NCBI GenBank assembly: GCA_001692895.1
Contig: KV748247.1
Coordinates: forward strand, 310,001 to 374,000
Direction of reading: 5' to 3'
DNA length: 64,000 bases
Source: Cenococcum geophilum 1.58
Taxonomy: Eukaryota > Ascomycota > Dothideomycetes > Gloniales > Gloniaceae
This document shows positions 54,166 to 64,000 of this stretch, one piece after another; the first letter of the stretch is position 1; each line of letters opens with the position of its first letter. The position numbers and the translations under genes are program-made. The notes beneath the pieces were generated by a model. That model was given only the letters and a program-made list of their open reading frames with translations, had not been told where the DNA came from and made no database searches.

Positions 54166-55539
54166 AACGCATTATGGTATATGTTGCGATAGATACGCCC
54201 TAGGGTAAAGTCCACCTACGTGCTTAATAGGACAATAGGTGCTAAATTAACCCTTAATGCTATATAAAAGTTGCGGGTTATAGACCTTATGGGCGGTTCT
54301 GGTGGTACTACACTAATAACCTAGTGCTGGCGGACCAGAGCGTCTTGCTATTCTTATTAAGACTTTAACTAACCTAATGGCGCTAAACCCTTAGCTTAGG
54401 CGATAGTCCCCCACAATAACCCTGCGAGTTACCTCGCTGGTACTAGCTTTGCGTAAAGCCTCGTGCCATAGTAAGTGGTAGTAGTAGCTACCTTAGCCGA
54501 AACGGCTTATAGAACACCCCTAAGTTACTAGTCTATCTATGGAGTATAAGGGACGCATTTATACGCTCTATACGCGACTACCTAGGGGTGAGCTCCTGCT
54601 AGCAACACTTAAGGACTCCTAAGGTATAATAAGGTCTGGCCTTACTAAGGACCTCCGTAAATACCTAGGTACTGCGATACCTGCTAACGCTTAAATCGCG
54701 CCGCTATACACCTTATGGTGAGCTACAGCCCATAAGGCCCCTATACGAGCCTAGCGGTATTACTTACTTAACTATTACGGATCTCCCTAAGACTAAGATA
54801 CCTTCTTATCCTTATAGACCGTTTTACAAAACTAGTATACTACTACTTAGCCTTACAGCTAAAGCGTAAGTGAAAAGCAAGTGCTGCTGCTAAGACATAA
54901 CTTATATACTATTCTATATATATGCTATATAGAGAACGCGCAAGGCTAAAGTAAGGGTCAGCGGCGGGTTTAATGGGCATATAGCCCTACCGTCCTAATC
55001 TGGCTGTATGTAAGTAACCTATAACCTACCCGCGAAGTATATACAGCGCTATACTAGTATAGCGCAAGGCTAAAGCAAGGGTTAGCGGCGGGTTTAACTA
55101 GTATATAGCCTTACCGTCTATAAATCTAGCTATATATAAATAACCTGCAACTTACCCGCGAGGTACTAGCGACCTACCTACATAAGCGAGCTTTTGGAAT
55201 ATTTCTTATCTACTAAATTTGGGCGATAGTATTGAGCTACTGGCTCTACCTATTAAATGGACTAATTAGGATTTTCTATACCGGGCATGTAAAATCGCTA
55301 TTAGCTTAGTGAAATGTAGGGAAGTCTTAGTAAGCTAAATCTAACTAATTAGATAACTTGGACTAACGGTTGAAGTTCCTTAACATCTTTGCGCCGTAAG
55401 TGTACTACCTATCTCTATGCGTAAAATTAAGACGCTCTTTCCCCTTTAAATTTTTTCCTTACTAAGGTTTTTTATGGGGTTTTATTAAGGCTTAAGTATA
55501 TAAAGGATTGGGGACGACCCTTTTTAAAGGGGGGGGCAT
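54166..55539 (+). other. Distal part of the gag-only LTR element, no product recognised
   Basis: No pol motif seen. A repeated phrase at about 54935-55015 and 55060-55140 (GCGCAAGGCTAAAG...GGGTTAGCGGCGGG... ACCTGCAACTTACCCGCG) is an internal direct duplication of about 110-120 bp. At 55330-55395 is the motif shared with 5605-5680 and 19534-19590. The segment ends in the polypurine tract. Confidence 0.5.
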
Positions 55540-55754
55540 TATTAGGTAAAAACCTAAGTAAATAGTTATATAGCTGCGAGGCACAGGCAACTTGTATGCG
55601 ACTCGCCTATAAGGCACGTACTCTATACATACCTAGGGAAACCCCTTCCTTACCTCGTACCTTAGACTCCTCCTTTTCCCTTAAGGATTCGTCTACTATA
55701 TAATATACCCTATTATTCTATTATTAGACTCCCTATCTACATCCTCACCTTATA
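55540..55754 (+). repeat. 3' LTR of the gag-only element
   Basis: 215-bp partner of 52387-52601, directly preceded by a G-rich polypurine tract. Confidence 0.85.
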
Positions 55755-56539
55755 ACGTAGTAGTAAATTAAATATAAAACCTTAAAATAGATTAATTAGA
55801 GAACTAGACAACTATTTAGAGTAATAGGTTGTATATATTTAGTATTAAAGATAAAGCAAACGTTATAGGACGAATAAATATTCGCTTTAGTGCACTCTAA
55901 GCAAAAAAACGGTTATCGCGAAGATAGGTTCGCCAATATAATATAAACTAACCCTTTTTTCAAACAGCAAGAATATAGAGACGGTATAATCTCACTAAAA
56001 GATAATATTATAGCAATAGTACGAGCATGACGGACAGTCGAGGATAAAGAAATTGCTTTAGGTATAATAAGCAATAATATTAACTAAATTAATTAGACGG
56101 ATATTATACCTCTAATAAATAACTTAGAGATATTAAAAATCTTTAAGGACGAAGATAGAGAGGAGGGAGATAGTATTACGGACGCTTTAAGTATAATATT
56201 ATAACTACTTAGGGAAGAGTTGGAAGAAGCTAGTTAGTTAATTTAGGTATAGTTTAAAATAGAGCTAATAGAACTATATAATAAGGAATAGTAGCTAAGG
56301 TTATATAACGTAATCTATATAATCTATAGGATCTATATAATCCGTAATAGAGTAAATAGAGCGTACGTATATTATATATAAGAAGGATTTTATAGGAATA
56401 TAGTCGTATATTTAAAGGACTATAATCCCTACCTAAATAGTTCCTTCCTTATAGTAATTCTTAGAATATAATTAGAGTTAATTTATTAAGTAACTACTCC
56501 ACTAGTTATTATTACGTTATTAATTTTATCTTATATTAC

Positions 56540-57141
56540 TATTATACAATACACTACCTATACCTACAGTATGGGCTAGAGAGCTTATAAGGCATTCTAA
56601 TCGGCAGCCTGTCTAGTCGCGAGACACTGCTACTATCTTTTTAGTTTGCATGGCCGAGTGGGTTGGGCTTGGGCACGACAATGTGTCTCGCGACTACCTA
56701 GAGGTCAGTGTTCGATCTGTGGCGGGGTTGAGCATTTACGAGTATGGGACAGCCTAAGCGACTACACTCTCTGTAGTCAGTGCGGGGTATCGCACGTTTG
56801 GTGCGTATCGCACGTGCTTGCTGGAGGTCACCCTTATGGAAAGCTTAATACGCTAGCTAGGGTGCTAGCGGACGCCTCGCGTTGCAGCTAGGGTGCTACG
56901 GGCAGCTCGCGCGCTGCGTGGCCAAGACTACCTGGCGAAAGGCCAGCCATTTGTCGCGATTTAGGCGCCTGAGGACATGCGCCCTAGGAGGGGGTGCAGT
57001 TGTCATGCAATGCGCTACCCATACCTGCGGTATGGGCTGGAGAGCTTATAAGGCATTCTAACCGGCAGCCCGTCCAGTCGCAAGACATTGCTGCTATTTT
57101 TTTAGTTTGCATAACCGAGTGGGTTGGGCTTAGGCATGACA
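56540..57141 (+). mobile_element. 602-bp TRIM (miniature LTR retrotransposon)
   Basis: Two direct repeats of exactly 141 bp (56540-56680 and 57001-57141) flank 320 bp of internal sequence. Ends are TATTATAC/TGTCATGC and GCACGACA/GCATGACA, i.e. TG...CA with short inverted ends. The target duplication ATTAC is perfect (56535-56539, 57142-57146). A purine tract (AGGAGGGGG) precedes the second LTR. Directly after the first LTR, GTGTCTCGCGACTA (56683-56696) is the exact reverse complement of LTR positions 56614-56627, which lie about 22-29 bp past a TTATAAGG box. No tRNA-type primer site is evident. The internal part shows little RIP. Confidence 0.85.
56646..56891 (+). CDS. Small TRIM-internal reading frame with CxxC pairs (hypothetical)
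   Basis: 81 codons from an alternative or non-ATG-context start inside the 5' LTR into the internal region. The peptide has CSICGGVEHL and CSQCGVSHVWC, spacing that recalls zinc-binding knuckles, but the H/C pattern fits no standard CCHC or RING exactly. It is the only open frame in the TRIM. It could be chance, since the GC-rich sequence lowers stop frequency. No function proposed. Confidence 0.3.
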   Translation: MHGRVGWAWARQCVSRLPRGQCSICGGVEHLRVWDSLSDYTLCSQCGVSHVWCVSHVLAGGHPYGKLNTLARVLADASRCS

Positions 57142-57204
57142 ATTACCTATATACCTAGCCTAATAATAAGCCTATTATAGTACCTGCTATAAGGTTCCAT
57201 TACA

Positions 57205-57766
57205 CTTTATTACCTTATTATTATAGAATGTTTTACCTACGTTAAATTTATTATCCTTAATATCCAATCTATAAACTAGTTTATTGGTCCCTCTATACTT
57301 TAAGGATTTTAGCTCCTATAGCTAATAGCTTATACTATACTTAACGTCTTTATAAATTCGGTATGCGTTATTATAGCAAAACGTAAAACTTTAGATTAAA
57401 CACTCTCTTATTCCTCGTAGTATACTTTTATCCCTCTATATATATATATCTTCTACTAGTCTAGTTCCCTTTATTATATAGTGACTTTAACTATCTTTAT
57501 AATCCCTTATAAAGTAACCTTATTTTCTATAATTTATATAAGCTCTATCCTTAAACTACTAACTTTACTATAAAGTCCGCCTAACCATCTTCTACTACTA
57601 AGATCCCTAGTTTAGCCTCTACTCCTTAGTCTAATAATTACTAGATTCTTAACCTTTAGGTTTTTATAGTTTCTTACTCTATTTCCTATAGGCTTCTTTA
57701 GTACTACTTAGGTCTATTAGCTCTACACTATACTATAGTTTCTAACTTAGCTTTAGTGTTACGGAC
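57205..57766 (-). pseudogene. Gag-side remnant of minus gypsy element 2
   Basis: Continues minus element 2 after the gypsy A insertion: the text following 57210 (TTACCTTATTATTATAGAATG...) matches 3418-3460 and onward in element 1, colinear with 43560-43590. It stops at 57766 where the next gypsy LTR begins. Confidence 0.8.
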
Positions 57767-58177
57767 GCTTTAAGTACAATATTATAACTACTTAGAGAGG
57801 AGTCGGAAGAAGCTAGTTAGTTAATTTAGGCATGGTCTAAAATAGAGCCAATAGAGCTATATAACGAGGAATGGTAACTAAGGTTATATAACGTAATCTA
57901 TATAATCTATACGATCTATATAATCTATAACAGAGTAGACAGAGCATACGTACCTTACGTACTAAGGGGATTTCTTAGGAGTACGGTTGTATATTTAAAG
58001 GACCATAGTCCCTACCCAAATAGTTCTCTCCTTTGTAGTAAATCTTAGAATATAATTAGAGTTAATCTATTAGGCAACTACTCTACCAGTTATTATTACG
58101 TTATTAACTTCTTATTTACCTATATACCTAGCCTATTAACAAGTTTACCGTAGTTTCTGCTACAAGGCTTTGTTATA
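57767..58177 (+). repeat. 5' LTR of gypsy element B
   Basis: 411 bp, TGTTACGG...TTTGTTATA, about 13 bp shorter than the LTR of element A. Confidence 0.82.
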
Positions 58178-58218
58178 TATTTATTACTAAGATTATAGTA
58201 TTAACAAAGTTAAATAAT

Positions 58219-61200
58219 ATGCCACTAAAAGCAGCCACTATAACGCCATTGACGGCGGCAACTACTTTAAGATTAGGTAATAATACTAGTATAGTAGACA
58301 CTAACTTATAGCAACTAGTAACGGTTAGATAACTATAAGAAATAGTTAACTAGCTAATAGAAAATAATATAACGTTAGAAAATATAATTAACGGGATAGG
58401 AGTAGTAAAGATTAAGCTACTATTAATTAAAAGGTATTTAGGGGAAAAGTTAAAACTTAAAGGATTCCTTATATAAATGCACTTTAAGGTTATATAAGAA
58501 GGGGGTAAGCTACTAATACCTATGGATCGAATAGCGTACGCGGGATTATTCCTATTGGGGAGAGCACTTAAATAGTTTAAGCCTTACCTTACGGAGATAT
58601 AAGTAAATAGTATAACGACCACTAATTAAGATATACGGTTTATATTCTTAAGCTAGGAAGAGTTTATAGAACAACTTACACAAATATTTAGAGACCTAGA
58701 ATTAACAACTATGGTAGAAAGAAAACTTTAAAATATTATATAACAAACCTTAGTAATTAAGTATACTATATAGTTCTAAACGTTAGTAATATAAGTAAAG
58801 TGGAATAATAGGGCGCTTATAGTATAGTATAAGTAAGGACTTAAGGCTAAAGTCTAGGATATAATTATCCTAATAAAAGATACAGATACCCTACAGGAGT
58901 TAATAGATTAAGCGATTAAGATTAATAATTGGATCTACTAAAGGGAACAGGCTAAGAGAGGCTAGAATAGAGTTCTATAGTTATATAAGGCGCAAAGCAC
59001 GTAATAATAAAAGCTAAGTTAAAAATAATAGTATAGCGCAGAGCTAATAAACCTAAGTAGTACTAAAGAATCTAAGAAATAAAATAAGAAATTATAGAAA
59101 CCTAGTAGATAAGAATTAAGTAATTAAAGGTCTAAGGAGTAGAGGTTAAACTAGGGATTTTAATAGCAGAAGACGTTTAAGCGGACTCTATAATAAGAAA
59201 AATAGTTTAAAGAAGAAGCTTATATAAATTATAGAAAATAGGGTTATTACATTAGAGACTATAGAAGTAGTTAGAGTTACTATATAGTAAAAAGAATAAG
59301 ACTAGTAGACGATATATATATATAGAGGGATAATAATATACTATAAGGAATAAAAGAATATTTAATTAAAAGTTTAATATTTTGTTATAACAACGTATGC
59401 TAAATTTATAAAAACGCTAAGTATAGTATAAGCTATTAGCTATAAGAGCTAGTACCTATAGAATATAGAGGAACTAATAAACTAGTTTGTAGATTAGATA
59501 TTAAGGACAATAAATTTAATATAGGCGAAATATTCCGTAACGATAAGGTAATATAGGCCGTTTACTAAAAATAAGTAGACCTTAAAGATATTATACTAAA
59601 GGTAGAGGATAATTCTACTATAGAACAGGGAATATTAGTAGGGATTAAAACCCCACTAGATACAATGTCTATTACTTTATAAAACGTAAGAGAAATAGGA
59701 TAGTAAGCTACTTTAGCACTTAATAAAGGTAAAAGGCTAAAAGCTTAAGATTCTTAAGACAAGATAAAAGACGACTAAGATTCTTAAGATAAGATAAGGT
59801 AAGCTTAAGGACCTATAATAGACGATAACCAATAAAGTAGAGCAACGGCTTAGTTTAGTAATATATAAATAAGCTTAGGACGAAGTTTCCTAAAGATATA
59901 AAACTCTTAAGATAAAATAAGTAAGATTTAAAACTCTTAAGATAAGATAAGAACATTAAGTAAGCCTAGTTAGACTAAAGCTAGAGTAAAGCTTAAAATA
60001 GAAGTAAGCTTAGGATTAAGAATCTAAAGGAGTTAAGAATTTAGAGTATAAATAAGGACACCTATAAATAAGAGGTAAGAGGCTTCTTTATAGATTAAAG
60101 AATCTGTAATATAAACAGTAATTAGACTAAGAGACAGATATATAAACCTAAAAGACTTATTAGGAGAACACAGTATTCAGCCTAAAGATTAAAATGTTAA
60201 TACTAAGATTAAGAAGTAAGAAGACTTTAAGGATCTAAGCGCGAGATATAAACTAAAAGAAACTATAGAAGAATTTAAATAGAGAATTATTATATAACAA
60301 AAACAGAAACTAGATAAGAGATCTAGTATATTAGGACGTATAAAGGATAGAGTACTAGTATAAAGAATTACTAATAGGCCTAGGGTAGGCATACTAAAAG
60401 CTAAGTGGCTTATTAAACTGGAAAACGAAGAGGATCTAGGGATCCCTATTAGGTTTAAAGAACGATATATAAAGGGCTATTATAATATAGTAATAAAAAG
60501 ATACTTCCTTACAGATAAGCTATATATACTCTAGCAGCTATACTAAAAGTAGTATAGATAACGACACAACAATAAGTAGGAAGATTTTTATATATAGTTA
60601 GATAAACGAGTTATCTAGGACCACCTAATTATAGAGAAGGCTATAACGCATATTAAAGGAGCCTTAATTATAACGTTAAAGGATCTAGAGGAATAATTAG
60701 AGGACTAGAGGAGTAAAAGACGCATCTTAGTACCTGTAAATAAAGTTATAACGTTTAGATTGGCATAATAAAGATTTAAACTTAAAGATAAAGATAAGTT
60801 AAGAGTTAACCTAAAGCACCTAGCATACTATACGCTATTATAAATTATATATATAGACGATATATGCGAGATATATAAGAATCTAAAGGAAAAGAATTAG
60901 AAATACCCTATAAGGATATATTAGATAATAAATAAGCAATAATATAGAAATACTAAATATATATATAGATAGCATCTAGCAGAAGTCTAAGAGGAAGAAA
61001 GTTTAATACTTTAACTAGGAAGATTCCTTATGGAAAAATACTTAGATAAATAATAGTAGTAGAAATACCTAGAGAATATATATCTATAGTATATTAAAGA
61101 TAAAAAGCGAACTAGGTATTAGCTAAAGAGTAAGCTAAGTATAATAGGATTAAGCAGCTAATAGTTAGGAAAAGTAGAGGCCTATAGAACTAGAGGGAAC

Positions 61201-64000
61201 TAGTAGTAGAGCCTTAGACCCTTAAAGAAATTTAAGGATAATACCTAAATTTACGAGTAAATTAGTAAGATTAGCAGTTTAAAGCGTTAATAAATAGTAG
61301 AGTAACGCGGAACTATATCTTACTAGTAGTAGTTAAAAGAATAGAATTACCTTACAAATAGAAGGAGCAACTTTACCTATTAGTTATAATTTTAGGAGAT
61401 CTAATAGCCTATAGAGGAGGGATTATTAACCTTAAAATAGGACCTATTTAGATAACTATTAAAGGAAGATAAATTAAGATGTCTTTTAATATCCTACCAT
61501 TAGGACAGGATAAGGCAGTATTAGGTATGCCTTAGTTATAGGAATATAATTTAAGGATTAATTAGATTATAGGCTAGGTTAATATTAGGAATATTTAACG
61601 CTATAAGATATAATAGTAAACTAAGTTAGTATAGTACTAAGTTAGAGCGATATATAAAGAGACTAAGCGAGGCTTAAGTTATATACTAAAAAGATACTAT
61701 AAGTATAGCAAAAAGTTATAGAGCCTAAAAAGTAAAAAGCTAGCAGATTATATAGCATAGGACTATAAAATAAAGTTAGAACTAGGAATAAGTCTAAAGT
61801 TCTTTTTAATCTATAAGCTTACTAAAAAAAAGGTAAAGCATTAAAAGAGTTTATCTAGGAAAACTTATAAAAGGGATATATTAAACCATCGTAGTTATTA
61901 GTAGGATATCTAGTACTATTTATACTAAAGAAAAATTGAAAGCTTAGGTTATATATTAACTATAAATAGTTAAACGGCATTACTTAAAAGGATAGGTATC
62001 CTTTACCCTTAATTAGCAAAATCTAAGATAGGATAGGTAATGCGTAAATCTTTACGAAGATAGATCTAAGATAGGCGTACCATTAAATTAGAATTAAGGA
62101 GGGCAATAAATAGAAGGCAGCCTTTAGATTATAAGAAGGACTATATAAACTATTAGTTTTACAATTTAGATTAATAAATGCACTAATAATATTTTAGAAA
62201 AGAATTAATTGTTACGGCACTGACGCGCGTAACCTGGGTAAGGATCTAGTCAGGGGGCTCGCTTAAGCCTTGGCATATGTATATAGACGTGTCCTTTTCC
62301 ACCTTCTGCTCCTCATCTTGATATCCGGGTCAATAGACTACCAATTGTACAGGCTTGCATACGTTCTACGGCGCTCGTGCCTCGATTGACTGAGTCGCTG
62401 TGACATTAATAGTGTATTAGGAGAATACCTTAATAAGTTTGTTATAGTATACCTTAATAATAATATTATCTACTTAATAACTAAGGAAGAGCACGGGGAA
62501 TACGTTAAATAGGTTTTAAAGAAACTATAAGAAAAACAGATGCTAGTAGCAATTAAGAAATATAAGTTCTTTATAAGGAAGACCAATTTCGTTAGATTTA
62601 TTATTAAACTAGGTTATATTAGTATAGACCTAAAGAAAATTAAAGCTATAATGAGTTAGCAAGAACTAGAGAATATAACGCAGTTAAGGTTATTTTTAGG
62701 GGTTTGCAATTACTATAGAAGGTTTATAGCATAGTAGTTAAAGAATATTAAATCGTTTACTAGGCTTATAAAGAAAGAGGAACTATAGGTATAGGGAGAT
62801 AAATAAAAGAAGTTGTTTAAGGAACTTAAGGAGTTATTTACCTAGGAGCTAATCCTTAAAATCTATTAACTAGGACTAGATATAGTTATAGAAACGGACG
62901 TATTAGACTATATACTAGAAGTATATTTGCTATAAAAGCATAAGGACATATAGCATCCAGTAGCATACTATAGTAGAAAGATAACACTATTAGAGTTAAA
63001 CTACGACGTCTATAATAAGGAGTTATTAGGTATAATTATAGCACTTAAGAAATAGAGAGTATTCTTATAAGGCGCAGAGAAACTATTTATAGTTAAGATA
63101 GATTATAAGAACCTAATGGGGTTCCTAATAATAAAAGAACTTAATTAGAGATAGGTTAAATAGGTAGAGATACTTATAGAATACTATTTTAAGATTTAGT
63201 ATACTAAAGGAACTAAGAATATAAGAGCAGATGCACTTAGTAGAAAGGCTAAACTATAAAATAATAAGAAACTATTAGGAGCAATACTATACAGAAATAA
63301 GGATAGATTAATTAGATATAATTACCCTAAACTAGTAATAACTTAAGAGGATAATAAACTAAGAAAAGTCTATAAGATACCAGAAAGCTTTTAAGTATAG
63401 AGAATTCTAGAAGTATAGCTAGAAGATCTATAAATAGATATATATAAGAATTAAGAAGCGAAGTATATCCTAAGAAGTATAGCAGAGCATTTTATAGAAA
63501 ATTTCTATAAGGGAGTTACTTAAGGACATAATAGAGCAATAGGCTTAGTGTTAAGACTTTAGGAAGAATATATTATTAACGGAATCTAGAATATTATAAG
63601 AAAAGTAATAAAAGAGTATTTAGATTATTAAAGGAATAAACTAATAAGGCATAAGCTATATAGAGGGCTATAACCTATTAAAATACTAGAGAGACTATAG
63701 GAGGTCATATTATAGGACTTTATTATTAAGTTACTAAAGTTAAGAGATCCTATTACCAGATAAGATTATAACGTAATCTTAATAATAGTAAATAAGCTTA
63801 CAAAGTAGGGATACTTTATAGCATATATAGAAGAAATCTTTATGGAAGATATTACTAGAATCTATATTAAGGAAGTATTTATAAGATATAAAGTACTAAA
63901 TAAGATTATATTAGATAGAAATCTAAGATTTATAGCAGTATTTTAGGAAGTATTCTTAGCAGAGTAAGGAGTTTAAGCAGTAACTTCCACCGCATATTAT
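58219..64000 (+). pseudogene. gypsy element B gag-pol relic
   Basis: Gag shows KLKLKGFLIQMHFKV and LFLLGRALKQFKPYL-type words, a degraded knuckle near 59215-59275, a protease region near 61260-61560, RT, RNase H ([14 protein letters not shown] near 62997-63040) and integrase from about 63500. TAG and TAA replace Gln and Trp codons as in element A. The 3' end lies outside the window. Confidence 0.82.
62210..62405 (+). repeat. Unmutated solo LTR (196 bp)
   Basis: TGTTACGGCACTGACGCGCG...GAGTCGCTGTGACA, flanked by a perfect TTAAT duplication (62205-62209, 62406-62410), within the RT region of element B. CA and TG pairs are at normal levels, in sharp contrast to the host element. No internal region remains, so it is the product of LTR-LTR recombination. 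Its start resembles the LTR at 5837-6049. Confidence 0.85.

Larger units (their letters stand above)
52387..55754 (+). mobile_element. Gag-only, non-autonomous LTR retrotransposon
   Basis: Two 215-bp LTRs (52387-52601, 55540-55754) starting TATTAGGTAAAAACC bound 2.9 kb that reads as gag only: MPPKIRLTPILNGNTPAI from about 52662, SSEEYKLYSERIRRMNLDAL, FDTFLARMRSLEDLFLYTPF. No RT, integrase or protease could be read. A polypurine run (AAAGGGGGGGG) precedes the 3' LTR. Flanks ATATA and ACGTA are both RIP-type derivatives of GCGTA, the sequence at this position in the sister copy near 38410, supporting a 5-bp duplication. Confidence 0.75.
43591..57204 (+). mobile_element. Ty3/gypsy chromovirus-type element A with three nested insertions
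   Basis: Complete plus-strand element inserted in minus element 2. The target duplication CTTTA is perfect (43586-43590, 57205-57209). The 5' LTR is 424 bp; the 3' LTR, after removing a 602-bp TRIM and its 5-bp duplication, is also exactly 424 bp. A Fot1 (44145-45932) splits gag, and a gag-only LTR element (52387-55754) lies after pol. Gag, protease, RT, RNase H, integrase and a C-terminal chromodomain can all be read through stops. Confidence 0.9.
56174..57204 (+). repeat. 3' LTR of gypsy element A, split by the TRIM
   Basis: TATTACGG...CCATTACA, preceded by a purine tract (GAGGAGGGAGATAG). Interrupted by 56540-57141; without it and the duplicated ATTAC the LTR is 424 bp. Confidence 0.88.
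57767..64000 (+). mobile_element. Ty3/gypsy element B, truncated by the window end
   Basis: A second plus-strand gypsy inserted in minus element 2. The 5' LTR begins with an unmutated TGTTACGG at 57767. Gag starts near 58219 (MPLKAATITPLTAATTLRLG), RT spans about 61850-62560 with the YxDD region reading VIVYLNNN, and RNase H and integrase follow to 64000. It is colinear with element A but lacks its Fot1 and gag-only insertions. A solo LTR interrupts RT at 62210. Stops throughout. Confidence 0.85.

Noticed and set aside
56641-56725. A true tRNA gene in the TRIM
   Set aside because: A and B box-like words exist, but acceptor and T stems do not pair and no anticodon arm is convincing.

Overview
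The window looks like a transposon-rich, AT-rich block from a filamentous ascomycete (Pezizomycotina) genome with one gene-bearing island. The evidence is short fungal spliceosomal introns (about 45-71 nt, GTATGT/GTAAGT donors, CTAAC-like branch sites), fungal Ty1/copia, Ty3/gypsy, Tad1-type LINE, Fot1/pogo and Tc1/mariner elements, and a strong repeat-induced point mutation (RIP) imprint. In the repeats CA/TG is largely replaced by TA, so Gln (CAG/CAA) and Trp (TGG) codons have become TAG/TAA stops, while many CG dinucleotides survive.

Layout. 1-5221 is a minus-strand Ty3/gypsy relic with its 5' LTR. 5222-6168 is the 3' end and LTR of another LTR element. 6174-12331 is a structurally complete minus-strand Ty1/copia element (271-bp LTRs, target duplication GTTAC). 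12337-18420 is the island: an AT-rich lead-in, three palindromes, one ten-exon gene at 12948-17380, then about 1 kb of unassigned non-RIP sequence. 18480-32390 holds a second copia (19068-25203), a LINE nest (a plus LINE inserted in a minus LINE) and an inverted-repeat pair. 34392-64000 is a deep nest: a minus gypsy whose LTR carries a mariner (itself split by a LINE-derived element), interrupted by a plus gypsy at 43591-57204 (which carries a Fot1, a gag-only LTR element and a 602-bp TRIM) and again by a second plus gypsy from 57767 to the window end, which contains an unmutated solo LTR.

The island gene encodes a predicted 1318-residue STAND/NLR-type protein: HeLo-like N-terminal domain, NACHT NTPase, about ten ankyrin repeats, a Ser/Thr-rich linker and a C-terminal ubiquitin-conjugating (E2) fold whose catalytic cysteine position is serine. 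Ten inferred exons sum to 3957 nt in one open frame, so the gene looks intact although RIP-mutated elements flank the island on both sides. All transposon coding regions examined carry stops. The most notable mobile element is the TRIM at 56540-57141, whose layout suggests Tf1-like self-priming.

No tRNA, rRNA or CRISPR was seen. Exon borders, family names and nesting order are read by eye from sequence; none was tested by alignment or RNA data.
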